A stretch of 64,000 nucleotides of DNA from Gelatoporia subvermispora B (taxonomy: Eukaryota > Basidiomycota > Agaricomycetes > Polyporales > Gelatoporiaceae), in NCBI GenBank assembly GCA_000320605.2, contig KB445792.1:2237581-2301580 (forward strand). The letters run 5' to 3'. A model generated the notes under the pieces. It saw only the letters and a list, made by a program, of their open reading frames with translations, did no database searches and was not told the DNA's origin. Position 1 is the stretch's first letter. Every line of letters begins with the position of its first letter. Positions 22,155 through 32,624 of the stretch are shown one piece after another. The translations under genes and the position numbers were made by a program.

Positions 22155-24036
22155 GATAGTCGAACGTAGGGGTGGTATCGGAGGTATGTTATGGAACGGA
22201 AGGAGGGGATAGTCGTGGTAGCAAAGACAGACCAGCCGCGCAAAAAAGGACGAGGCAATGGCAGAGGAGCGCCGCTGGGCGCCGCTAACCCATGCTTGCC
22301 TTTGGCCGGTCACACACATAACGTCATCAGCCTCATACGTCACCTGCCTTTTTTGGCAACTACCAGACGCCCACTCCGGACCTGCCCAGCTCCCGTGTCA
22401 CGTTCACAGCTCTCTCTTATATTACTCTGTAATTATCAGCCACTCCCTGTTGAGTTTTGCCCAAAATCACAGAAGAATATGGTGCGCTACCTAGTGGGCC
22501 GTCGCTCAGACGACAAGTTTGGCCGGACACTAGCTGGTACGGTTGCCAATATTATTGGCGGGACAGGGTGCGCCCGGCCCCAGGGTCGCGGTCGTCGTCA
22601 TACTCCGACCTTTCTCGCCCCGCCATCAATTATCAGTCTGTGGAGTGTCTCTTTCAACGCTGCAGATATGACTCCTTCTGCGGGCCAGTCCTGCCTTGCT
22701 CGGGCCTCGGCATCCTCGTCATACTGTGTGGGTCCAGCCCCCCACGATCGACCGTCATCCCGCAATACTTCTCCAGTTCTCTAGCGCGGAACCTGGCGCG
22801 TCGGAGCTGCACCCACGAGCGGCGTGCGTATATCCTCCGTTGCGGGGCTGATCACGATAGCACAGTACCGAACAACGCATCAATTCTCATCGTACAATCA
22901 TCGAGATCGTTGCTCCAGTCTACGGACTGCATGCACCCACACGATCCTCTCGCTAAAGTCACCAGTGTGTGTTACTGGATGACTTCCCGTAAGGAATCTA
23001 GGGCCAGTTTTCCTAGATTTTGTGTCCCAGATGGCCTAAGCGAACGGCCGAGCGTGACATTTTCAAACTCCGACGGGCATCCTAAATGCTCCCAGACGAC
23101 GAAGTTGGGTCGAGGGGGGTACCCCCTCTCCCAGAGCTTTCCAAAGTTCGCTTACGGCCGCTTATGTCGCTTGAGGTGCACAAACATATCTCCGTCTCCT
23201 ACGACGACCGACGCCTGCCGTTTATGGCCATTCGTCGAGCTTGATGATGTCATCGCTGGGTGCACTCAACTTCGCGATGCTGCTCCTTGCAATCTACATT
23301 GCAGAATTGCAAGGGGCCCGAGAGTAATTGCGTGTCATCATCGGAGAAGTGTCATCATCTGAGAAGGACATCTTTCCTCCATAGGGAGAGCACATCAGAA
23401 CACGCGTAGACAGGACAGAGGTGTCGCAGATTTAGGGAAACTGGCCCTAGACATAGCCGTTTGGGACGCTGCACGTGCTTACGGTTTGGAGCCAGTTTCG
23501 GCAAGGGGCGCCGGTCACACTTTTTGCGAGTCCGCAATCTAGGGAAACTGGCCCTAAATTCTTACGGGAAGTCATCCACTGACTTTCGAACATCTGCATC
23601 TCCGAGTATGGCGGTGTCGCCAGGCGCCACTCGGTCGATCATCCCGGCGCTTGGAACGAGCCGCCCTTCCAAATACGGCACTAAGCCTTCAGGCTTTCCA
23701 AGTTTCTTTCGTGTATTATTGTATATCCTCCACTCCGCTTCAGCACTCCTAGAGCTGGTTTACAAACCTAGAAAATCGCATCATGTATACCTGCATGGCG
23801 CATGTCCGGATCAAGCGGTAACGCGGCCTTTTCAACCCGAGAACCCGCCCAAGCTCCCACGCCGCATCAGCCGAATGCTGCTAATCCTCTAAGTTGCTCT
23901 GTAGGTGTTCGTGTAGCGTGTTCCATGCTAGAACGACAATCTGATCACGCCGCTTACGACATCAGTTTATGGGTACATATGAGGCGGATCGTAGCTGCAT
24001 GGTATAATTCGGCTGCATCACTGTCGGCCGTCACCA
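22155..24036. other. Intergenic with inverted-repeat element
   Basis: Upstream region of the kinase and of paralogue E. It holds the putative element at 22976-23578. The 301-codon plus-strand frame at 22457-23362 overlaps that element, is rich in Cys, Arg and Ser, and has no domain, so it is not called a gene. Confidence 0.5.
22976..23578. mobile_element. Putative non-autonomous terminal-inverted-repeat element
   Basis: The ends 22976-23019 and 23536-23578 are inverted copies of one another over about 43 nt with few mismatches. The outer part reads TGGATGACTTCCCGTAAG and the inner part includes GGGCCAGTTT and CCTAGATT. A third copy of the inner part lies at 23429-23451 in the orientation of the right end. 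No transposase frame is present, so it would be MITE-like. No clear target-site duplication is visible, which leaves a simple inverted duplication possible. Confidence 0.5.
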
Positions 24037-25259
24037 ATGTGTTCACGTCTCATACCATGCCCTCCGGCCTCCAAGGACAGGTCCCTGCGCAGAATGATGG
24101 ATCTTGATCAGACACACTTCCGCATCTTTACGGTACGTTGCCACTCAAGACGTAGTAGGTCCTGGACTACACGTGCTAACGCCATTCTAGGGTGAGATGC
24201 GCAGGCTGATATACGAGGTGCTGAAACTGGACAAAAGGATGTGGCAACAGAATCCGAAAGCTGTCGATGAGTACAGGCGCAGGGTATGTGGACCAGCAAC
24301 ATGACCCTGTTGCGCGCGCCTGACTGGACTGTGTAAGGCAATCGAGGCATGGCCAGATCTAACCAACTATGAGAAGGCCTGGCCGGCTATCCAATACGCA
24401 AAGACCCACATTGGGTCGATGTTAAAGCCCTCCGCTCGGGACAGCGGTGCTACGCCGGAGGCCCACAAGTGGAAAATTTTGGCAGCTCATCAGCGAGCGC
24501 TCAAACTTGAGGTTTGCAATCATCCACATGAGACGCGCGCCCATTCTCATTAACGACAGGGCTGCATCGTTCAGGACGAGGACAAGGGCGAAGAATGGAG
24601 CGGACTATCCAATACAGTAAGTGTGAAGCACTAATTCTGCGTTCGCCACAGCTCACGTCGAGCAGGTCTACAGTGACCCGCCGCCGCCGCCCCAGCCCCC
24701 CGTGCAAAAGAACATCTCAGCCCTGCCCTCGCAGCCCTCACAAGGAGCCTTGTCAGTCTCTCCGAAGTGGTCGCCTTCCTCTGCCTCGACCTTCACCCTT
24801 GTCTCCCCGCCATCTCCTCCTCGTGCTCCCAGGCTGCCCTTACCCCGCCGTCGCCCGCCTCCTCTACCCCGCAACCTCCACAAACCCCCTTTCACACAGT
24901 CTTTCTCCCGCGAGCCCTCCGTCCTCCCGCCTGACACCGACACTTGCACCTCCACCTTTGCCTACGCCTGCACAGACCCCGGCCCCGACACCACCATTAC
25001 CACTACTGCCGCCGGCGCTCACACCATACTTGACATCAAACCGAAAACATCTTTACAAGCCTTCCTCGCCTCACTCTCCCCGCCGTTGCACCACCTGCAC
25101 GCGAAGCTCGCCGCTGCGGGCCTCGCGACGCGCGAGGACCTTGCGAGCATGGCCGACTGGAGCGAGCGCGAGCGCTGCGCATTCCTGCGCGAGAGCGTGG
25201 AGCTCAGCGCGTTTGATGCTATCCGAGTGAATAGGGTGTTAGCCAATCTCGGCGCGTGA
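24037..25259 (+). CDS. Paralogue E of the two-domain family
   Basis: First of the four plus-strand members; unknown function. Exon 1 (24037-24132) encodes MCSRLIPCPPASKDRSLRRM to THFRIFT. Exon 2 begins at 24191 and has 31 codons, GEMRRLIYEVLKLDKRMWQQ then NPKAVDEYRRR. Exon 3 gives AWPDLTNYEKAWPAIQYAKT and HIGSML. The last exon has a long Pro/Ser-rich linker of about 110 residues, then the C-terminal domain with LQAFLASLSPPLHHLHAKLA, WSERERCAFLRESVEL and FDAIRVNRVLANL, ending TGA at 25257-25259. It has the longest linker of the family and unusually high GC in that part. The closest exon-3 match is paralogue C. Confidence 0.75.
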
Positions 25260-26376
25260 GGTAAGGGGCACAGGACGGCGCAAGCTGATACGCCGCGTGG
25301 GTCACGGCAGAGGCGTGTTGTGCCAAGGTCCTGGACCGTTTCCCGTATATTCAATACCGCGCTATCGAATTGCCCATTTTGAAAAATTGTGCAATACGTA
25401 TTCCATTGTGTAAAATCCCCCTGTCGAGTTTCGGAGTGAATGATGCTCACTGGGAAAGGGAGTGCCGGGGACCTCCCCGATGTGACATGACGCCAATCCA
25501 GGTCTAGCCGTCCCCGTCGATTCATTATGCACAACTTCATCAGAATATACGTGCGCAGCCTCGCCTCGCACGGCCGTGCGCCCACAAACTCCGCTTGTGC
25601 CGCGCTAGCGCGCCCCCCTCGACACGATCACGTGTCCGGGGTTCGACGCGAGCGGCGAAGTGGGCGACGGCGAACAGCGGCGAACTCGCTCACGCTTCCT
25701 CTTGTGCGTCAGCCCGCTGGCCGCTGACGGCGTCGACGAGGTACCCGAACACGCGTTTTCCGCAACTTGTGTTCTGGGGACATGGTCGAGTGTTAGTGGA
25801 ATGTGCTCGCTTACTCTGTCTCTCGGTGACGAGTTTCTGCCGCATGGTCCGACGCGTCAAGTTGGCATCCTAGGGTATCCTAACCTTTTGGAGTGTCTTG
25901 CCGGAGATTTGTGTTCTGGTGCTCCTCGCATTTCTGATATTCTTTCGGGGAAAACGGACAGTTGATGCTTCGGGTAAACGCTTCGGTGGTCACCGTGTAT
26001 GGACAACGTATCGCCGCTTCGCTATCGGCGAGCACGAGCGGACAGTGCCGTAGGGAAGATGCATACGAGACATGGGACCTGAGTCTACCATATCTCTCGT
26101 GTGCGTCTCGGTACCGACAGCGAGGTCAGTCTTGACATAGCCTCCGCATCAGGAAAACGTTGCATTTACATTGGCGCCACTTTTCTTGCTTTGGGCTATC
26201 AAAGCGGGAAAAGCGGAAAAATACAAGTCCAGGGTGACTGAGATTTTCCGACTTTTGCCACTTTCAGGGTGCTTATCGCCCGGGAAAAGACGTAAAAGTG
26301 GCCAAAGTGAAAGTGAGATTTTGCTGATGCGGTATCTGAACACGCCATCCAACGCCTCGAGAAAGAGAAAGAGGAT
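25260..26376. other. Intergenic between paralogues E and F
   Basis: About 1.1 kb with no supported gene. A weak imperfect inverted repeat based on AAAGTGGC/GCCACTTT lies around 26249-26310. Open frames near 25527-25965 show no domain. Confidence 0.5.
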
Positions 26377-27408
26377 ATGGGTTTGATACCACAGCCGCAT
26401 CGTGCTCTTACAACCCTCAAAGACACCGCGAGGCTTCGTGATGAGGAGTCAATCGGAATAAGAGTCAGTTCTCTGAGTAGTTTTGGTTTTGCCAATTTTT
26501 ACCTCAAGGTACTGCTCATTCTCCCAGAAACACCTACGCAAACTCATACAGGATATACTCGACCCTACGATCTGCCTCAAGTTGCAGGACAAAGCTAAAG
26601 TACAGCGATACCGCTGCCTCGTAAGTTGTCTGAAAGACCTGATCGGATCTACTCATAACCCTCACAACGCTCAGGCGTTGAAGACGTGCCCGCCCTTACG
26701 AAAGTACGAGCACGGCTGGCCGGCAATGGCCTACGCGAAACAATACTTGTGGAAAGTCAACCACGATATCCGGCGAGGGCAGGGCCGTCAAAAAGGGTGG
26801 TGCAGGAATACAAAAGACGTCGGGATGAGGGTGGGTGAGCACCTGGCAGGCGAACCTACTCTTTCGGTGAAGCACAGACACGAAAGCAAGGGGGGTACAG
26901 TGATGCAGGCTCGTCTTAGAAACCAGCGCTGCTCGAAAGGACGAGCACGGCCAACAACCGTTGTGCGATCCACTCCTTCGAGTTGGCACTCCAAGGCTGG
27001 CCTTCTCGCTACGGTCAGTCTCTTTAAATATTCCGTGGTCGCGCACTGATCACTGCCTCATAACAGGATTCAAACAATGTCGATCCCTCAGCTCTCGAAG
27101 AACGTCACACAGTCGAACTGCCACTGCCTTCGAATTGCTCCTCGATAACGCTCCGCGAAACCGAGGGTCAGGAATCACTCTCTTCCTTCCTCGCAGCAAC
27201 GAAGTTGTCACACATGCGCCCGAATCTTGTCACGGCAGGAGTCGATAGCTTGGCCTTGTTTCTGATCATGTTGGATTGGCCGGAGGACAGGCGCATGTCG
27301 TTCCTGCGCGTCAAGCTGGGTTTGACGATGCTCCAGTGCCGTGTGGTAAACGGAACATTGGGAAGTCTGGGTATTTGCGCTCCATGCACGTCTGGTGGTA
27401 GTTTGTAA
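26377..27408 (+). CDS. Paralogue F of the two-domain family
   Basis: Unknown function. Exon 1 (26377-26463) encodes MGLIPQPHRALTTLKDTARL to SIGIR, using the GTCAGT donor. Exon 2 has 31 codons, KHLRKLIQDILDPTICLKLQ then DKAKVQRYRCL. Exon 3 reads CPPLRKYEHGWPAMAYAKQY then LWKVNHDIRR. After a linker whose small exons are not fixed, the last exon from about 27068 carries the C-terminal domain with LATKLSHMRPNLVTAGV-like residues, DWPEDRRMSFLRVKLGL and CRVVNGTLGSL, stop at 27408. It is the counterpart of D. An alternative first splice would leave an intron of only 19 nt, which is why the GTCAGT donor was chosen. Confidence 0.7.
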
Positions 27409-27883
27409 GTTTGACGTCTGTCCGCCCACGTTCAGAACCATGCGTGGTGCCTTAACGTTATTTGGATGATACAATTTTGCCGCGCGGGAGCACCACTTTC
27501 GGCAATCTTCGAACCGAACCCATCCGGTCCGTGTTAACGCCAACGGAATATGTTATAATAAAGGTTGAGTGCTAGGATCTTTTGCGGTCGATTGAATAAT
27601 GACAAATGTGAACGGCCATGACTACGGCGTTTCGAAGCTCATCACGTCAGGAAGAGACAATGTAGATGTATCCTTCGCCCCAGAAGAGATTGTGGCGGGC
27701 TCATCCGGACTCAAAGACATTTGCGAATTCACCAAAAATTACGTTCAGAATGGATCAACGTGGCTGTATCATCACATGAGGTTTTGCCGTATTCACCCCG
27801 CTACAATCACGTCCCGACCAAGATCGACCGTGGGGTCGCTCTCAAATACTCGAATGCGATTTTCTAGAGTGTGAAAGATCGGG
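27409..27883. other. Short intergenic gap F-G
   Basis: A 91-codon plus-strand frame (27599-27874) has no recognisable content. Probably the 3' flank of F and the promoter of G. Confidence 0.5.
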
Positions 27884-29006
27884 ATGTACCTCTCACCGGA
27901 AAGCAAGATTCGCCTTATTCCTCGACCATCGGTCTGTAGCAAGCAGGCCTTCTCGCAGCTCATGGACCTTCCTGAGAGGTGTCATCGAATTGTCCATATG
28001 CAGGTGAGGGTGCTGTACTATACATGTTCACACCGCCTTGTTACTCACCGAATCTTAGACTCACCTGCGGCAGCTCATAAGGAAGATGCTAGATATGAAT
28101 ATCCCATATGCGTTGCAAGATCCCGACGAGGTTGAAGAATATCGATTTGCAGTACGCTTCCTCTGTTGCATGTCATCTGACTTCCTATCATCCTCGCTCT
28201 ATCAGGCCCTAGAGACTTATCCTTTCCTGAAGAAATTCGAGGATGGTTGGCCCGCAATAGTCTATCTGCAGCGGCACTTAGTCAACTTTCAGAAGCTGCC
28301 GGAACAACGCCTTGCTCGTGGCCAGGCTCCTAGAAGGCGCCAAAGTCTTCCTGTAAAGCTGCGGGGCGTGGCAAAACGCTGCCGCATATCCCCAGAGTCC
28401 GATTCACTTGCAAGAGACGAACGGGCCGACACTGATGACTGTTCTGACGCGGAGGAGAGCTTCTCGCTGGGGGTAGATTCGGTGAGGCCTCAGATAACGA
28501 CGGTATATGAGATACTGATAGTGAACAGGAGAACACAATGATTGTGCATCCAAATCTGCTCAAGCAAATGAATAAACAAGATTGTCATCTTGTGAGATCC
28601 TTTGACATTCAACGTCGACTTTACTGATATATTAGCTCAGAATCCGAAACACGTCGGAGTTCGGTCAGAAACCCTAGACACGCCTATGGCGATGGGCATA
28701 CACTGCGAGTCCTCGTCGGATGGATTCGAGTCGTCTACTGAGGTGGAGGAGGCCTTGCAGTTACGTGCATCTCCCCAGATCGACACAACCAGCACCAGGC
28801 GAACGACATTCTTGGAGCGCCTAGCTTTGGACATGCCTGACCTCTATGCTAAGCTCTCTGCAGCTGGGTTAGACAACCTGGAGTACTTGGATGGTTTGGC
28901 GCGGTGGACGGCAGGGGACCGTGAGATGTTCTACCGGGAAGAGATGGATCTTAGCCTTGAGGAGTGTAATCGCCTGAATGTAGCACTGAGAGAGATGTTG
29001 GCTTGA
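27884..29006 (+). CDS. Paralogue G of the two-domain family
   Basis: Unknown function. Exon 1 starts MYLSPESKIRLIPRPSVCSK and ends HRIVHMQ. Exon 2 has 31 codons, THLRQLIRKMLDMNIPYALQ then DPDEVEEYRFA. Exon 3 reads TYPFLKKFEDGWPAIVYLQR and continues into a basic, then acidic Ser-rich linker. The last exon gives the C-terminal domain TTFLERLALDMPDLYAKLSA, WTAGDREMFYREEMDLSL and ECNRLNVALREML, stop at 29006. The linker between about 28480 and 28640 has one intron whose ends are not certain. The order of motifs and intron phases is the same as in the other members. Confidence 0.72.
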
Positions 29007-29770
29007 GATACGAGACCGATGCAGACTGAATCGTTTCTGTACTGTGACAATCTCGATCCTCTTGTGGTGCCTCCGTTTCCTCTTCATTGGAGCTAGACAG
29101 CCACCGAACTTTCCGAAAGAATTTCTGTTGTACTGCAAACCGAGGATTCCACCGCTTGGAGCTTTGATTGACTGGACAAGCAATATCGGATAGTAGGCAC
29201 TGCACGACTAAAACAGTGACACATACTACGAGATGCGAGACGACTAGACTCGCTTCAGTGACATTAGAGGATGCCTTAGAGGACCTCGGGTCCTCAGCCA
29301 CATGTCGCGGGCGAGTTCCAGAAGATGCATTGTGCCTTCTGATCAGCGGGTAAGATAAAGCCAGAACATTCGCAACATACCATGGGTCGCCGTGCTTGGC
29401 TCAGGGTAGAACTGTACTCGGGGAACTGTGTGTGGATGAGGCTGGGACTTGCCGTGGCACCACTACCGAGATCGAGCATGAGTCGGCGCCAAGATCAAGT
29501 GAACCCGCTTGCTAGCCTCAGCGCCCCGTTGTGTAGCCCTTCCCCTCGTTCATGTTGTCGTACACGACGCAATGCTGTCACAACGTATTAATACCTCATT
29601 GTTCGTCATGGGGCCTGTGTATGGCCCCGTGGTTTGGTATTACCGCTCACAGAACTTCGGCTGTGCAAGTTGAACACCTTCAACTGGCTATAAGAGACGT
29701 TAAACTTCTGACGTGTACCTTGAGCGAAGGGCATTGATCGGAACGGTCTCAAACTTTCCTCAATATCGCA
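29007..29770. other. Intergenic between paralogues G and H
   Basis: About 760 bp without a supported gene or family exon. Short open frames only. Confidence 0.5.
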
Positions 29771-30861
29771 ATGAAGCCTTCAGAGGAAGGTGCATCTGGC
29801 TCTCATGAGAGCCAACCCGATCTTGTACCCGAACCAAGAACCGCAAATGGCTCCCTCCGCCGCAGCATGAATGTCGACGAAGCCACGTTTAAGGACGTCT
29901 GTGTAAGTGGATCAGCATCGGAAAATCGTATGTAACACCATGCTACGACTGATGATCCGTAGACCATTCTGAGAAACTGCGCGAGTACATATCTCGACGA
30001 CTCCAAACCGTTCCGTGCACAGGAACAAGCTCGAGTCGAGACTTATCGTCAGGAGGTGAGTTTTCTCGTGTATGTAGACTAAGAATAGTCGGTGACCACA
30101 GTGCGTAGGCTGCGAAGCGGTGTACGGTGCTCAGTGGATACCGCAACGCATGGCCAGCTATACACTATGTTCGTCGCAACTTCCCGAGACGTCTGAATCG
30201 AGCCTCGCACCAGAAAAACGCCAAAGATCGCTCTCGTGCGACGTCCCCAGAAGTGCGCGTAAGTAGAACCATGTCGTCACTGGCGTCGATCATAGCTCAG
30301 ATCTTTCCCATAGTCTGCGCCTTCGGTCCCCGTCAAACGTGAATCAAAGGCCAAGGCAGTCGTCTCGGCCATTCAGACCAGAAGTCAAAGGGTGAGACTG
30401 AAGTTATTTCCCGAGGTAGTAAGCTTAGAAATGTAACATAGAGGCACCAAGAGGCGTCTACATCAACAGCTGCAAGCACAGGAGACATCGTCGGCGTGGC
30501 CGCTACATCGAAAGATCAGTCAACTCAAGCAGTCATCACCCCGGACAACAGCATCTCCACGCAAGGTTCATCAAATTGCTTGAGCGGGCTAGTACTGCCT
30601 CCCCGCGCGACATGGGGCCAAAAATTGGCAACGTTGTCTTTTGAACTCTTCCTTGACTCCCTGAACCCGAGCATTCGGGATCTGCATGGAGCGCTTATTA
30701 AGAGCGGTGTCAATAACGCCGCGCAGTTCTGTATGTTGATGGACCTCCCCAGCAGCGAACGAGAGCTCCTGCTCAAACACGGCATAGGCATCAGTCTGTA
30801 CGATTATCATCGCGTACGGTCGGCGTTAGAAGCGCTTAGTATGAGGCTCTTGGGTTCCTAA
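29771..30861 (+). CDS. Paralogue H of the two-domain family
   Basis: Unknown function. Exon 1 starts MKPSEEGASGSHESQPDLVP and ends EATFKDVC. Exon 2 has 31 codons, TILRNCASTYLDDSKPFRAQ then EQARVETYRQE, and shares the D-x-S-K-P-F/W-R-x-Q motif with B. Exon 3 gives LSGYRNAWPAIHYVRRNFPR. A Ser/Thr-rich linker is followed by the C-terminal domain with LDSLNPSIRDLHGALIKSGV, LMDLPSSERELLLKHGI and YDYHRVRSALEAL, stop at 30861. By pattern it is nearest to A and B (L-P-x2-E-R-E-L and R-V-R-x-A-L-E), although it lies at the other end of the array. Confidence 0.72.
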
Positions 30862-31099
30862 GTGAGGTCTTGATCTCATATACTCTGCTAGTATTCGTGT
30901 GGAGTATGATGCACTCGTTTCGCTCCTCGAATAGACATTGCATTTTTCTTGCCGATATATATCTCGATCATGCAGACGCATTACAAGCGCAGATTCGAAA
31001 TACAGAGTCCTCAGTCCCTGATTGTCTCTTGCATCGTACAACCTCTTTTGATGATGCACCTCACTCATTTAATCCCTGGGTCATAACACGGGGCAGGCC

Positions 31100-32624
31100 T
31101 TACGAAAGAGAGGCGAAACCGACTGCGTTCTGGTCGAGCGAGAAGGCGGTGTAGACGTTCTTCATCCAGCTAGAGATTGAAATGAGTGAGCGATTTGTTC
31201 TACAAGTAACATTGACTGATCCCTACCTGTCGCCGAAGAGCCAAACGTTGTTGCCAAGGCCGACGTCCTGACCCGCAAGGGCGCCAATGCAATCGCTTGC
31301 GCCGTTCTCAGTCGGGCCAAGGTTGAAACTGTAACAACCACCCACCATCAGTCGCCGCATCAATCGGTCAATAGATCTAAGACTCACTTCTCAGAGGTCA
31401 TCTCCCACTGCTTGCCGCCCCAGCTGAACGCGACAGTAGGCGGGCTATCGCATGGGTATGAGTAGTATCCGTTCTCTGAGTCATAGACACGCGAGCCCGA
31501 GACTGCCGCGTAGAAGCTCTTGACAGCGCTGGGCGGGCCGTACATGATCGTGGTGCCGGAGTCGATGACGGTCTGGAAGCCGCTTTGGACGGTCTTCCCA
31601 TCGACGATCGCGCTGGCATCGCCGATCTGCCAGAAGCCGTCGGAAGACGAGAGCGAGTGGTACTCGATCGAGCCTGAGTAAAGCGAGGAGTCCGTACCAC
31701 CCAGGTAGAGCTCGGAGCCGGAGGACGCGAGCTTGAAGGCGAAGACGCCCTCGGAGACGGCGCCTTGGTCGTTCGCAGTCACAAAGAAAGGGTTCTAAGA
31801 GAATGTCAGTAAGGGAAAAGGGTAGAGCGACAGTGGATACATACGTGTCCGAGATTGGAGATGGCGGGGAAGGCAAGACCAATGAGACCATCTGCAGGGT
31901 CTTGAGAGAACTCGGACGACTCAGAAGTAACCGCCGACAAGTACTGGCCAGTGACCTCGACGCCAGCCATAGTGACTACAGAATCAAATGTAAGAACTAA
32001 GTCGAAGGTGCTATGAGCCATTGTTACTGACCAGTGTCGGTGTAGATGGGGCCGCTCGCAGTGGAGCCATCACCGTACTCAATTGTGAAGGTACCGCTCT
32101 CCTTCTTCGACGTGCTCGACGAGCTTGGGTTGTACGTGCGCTTGCCGGAGCAGCTGCGGCAGGAGGACGAGGGTATCCAAAGGTCACTCGAGCCAGTATC
32201 CATGTCGACGAGGAAGGTCTGTCCGGGAGTGCCGATGCTGAGGTCACCGGTCCACTCGGTATCGTCCTCCTCATCAGTGAGGGACTCTTCCTGCCGTCTC
32301 TCGAGACCAGCGGGAACGGTGGCGAGAGGGCGAATCTCCGCACCCTCGGGAAGGCTTCCCGTGTTCCGCTGGAGGTTGATCAAGTTCTGACGGTGCTTAC
32401 TGTTGCAAATTGTCGGATCAAATATCGGATACAGAATGGTGATATTCGTACTTTTGTGTCTTCACAGACTCGCGAATGGCCTTCGCATGGTCGAATACAC
32501 CATCCTCGCGAGTGACCGAGGTGCGCTTACGCAGGGGGATGCGGACGCCAGTCTCCGGCTCAATAGGAGAAGCTGCAGTGAGGAGAGCTAGTGCGACAAC
32601 AAGGAGGCTGGACTTGCAGAACAT
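31100..32624 (-). CDS. Secreted aspartic protease (polyporopepsin type) 1
   Basis: Pepsin-family A1 endopeptidase, predicted secreted. The first exon encodes a signal peptide MFCKSSLLVVALALLTAASP and a propeptide with dibasic sites (LRKRTSVTRED, later LERRQEESL) suited to Kex2-like processing. Both catalytic aspartates are present: VDMDTGSSDLWIPSSS and TVIDSGTTIMYGPP. The flap YGDGSTASG and ADGLIGLAFPAISNLG also fit. The final exons give NNVWLFGD and MKNVYTAFSLDQNAVGFASL, with stop TAA at 31100-31102. It has about seven exons and is close to the copy at 58 kb. It likely serves extracellular nitrogen acquisition; substrate specificity is not readable. Confidence 0.93.

Noticed and set aside
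21420..22343. 307-codon minus-strand open frame across the kinase N-terminus
   Set aside because: It is a shadow frame running through exons and the large intron of the kinase gene; the kinase exons explain the region.
22457..23362. 301-codon plus-strand open frame
   Set aside because: It overlaps the inverted-repeat element, has a Cys/Arg/Ser-rich random-looking composition and no domain or splice context.
26249..26310. Imperfect inverted repeat around AAAGTGGC
   Set aside because: Short and interrupted; no sign of element ends or function.
9753..30861. Mating-type locus or NLR/HET gene cluster as explanation for the A-H array
   Set aside because: No homeodomain, pheromone-receptor, NACHT, HET or MIP-like gene is seen in or around the array.
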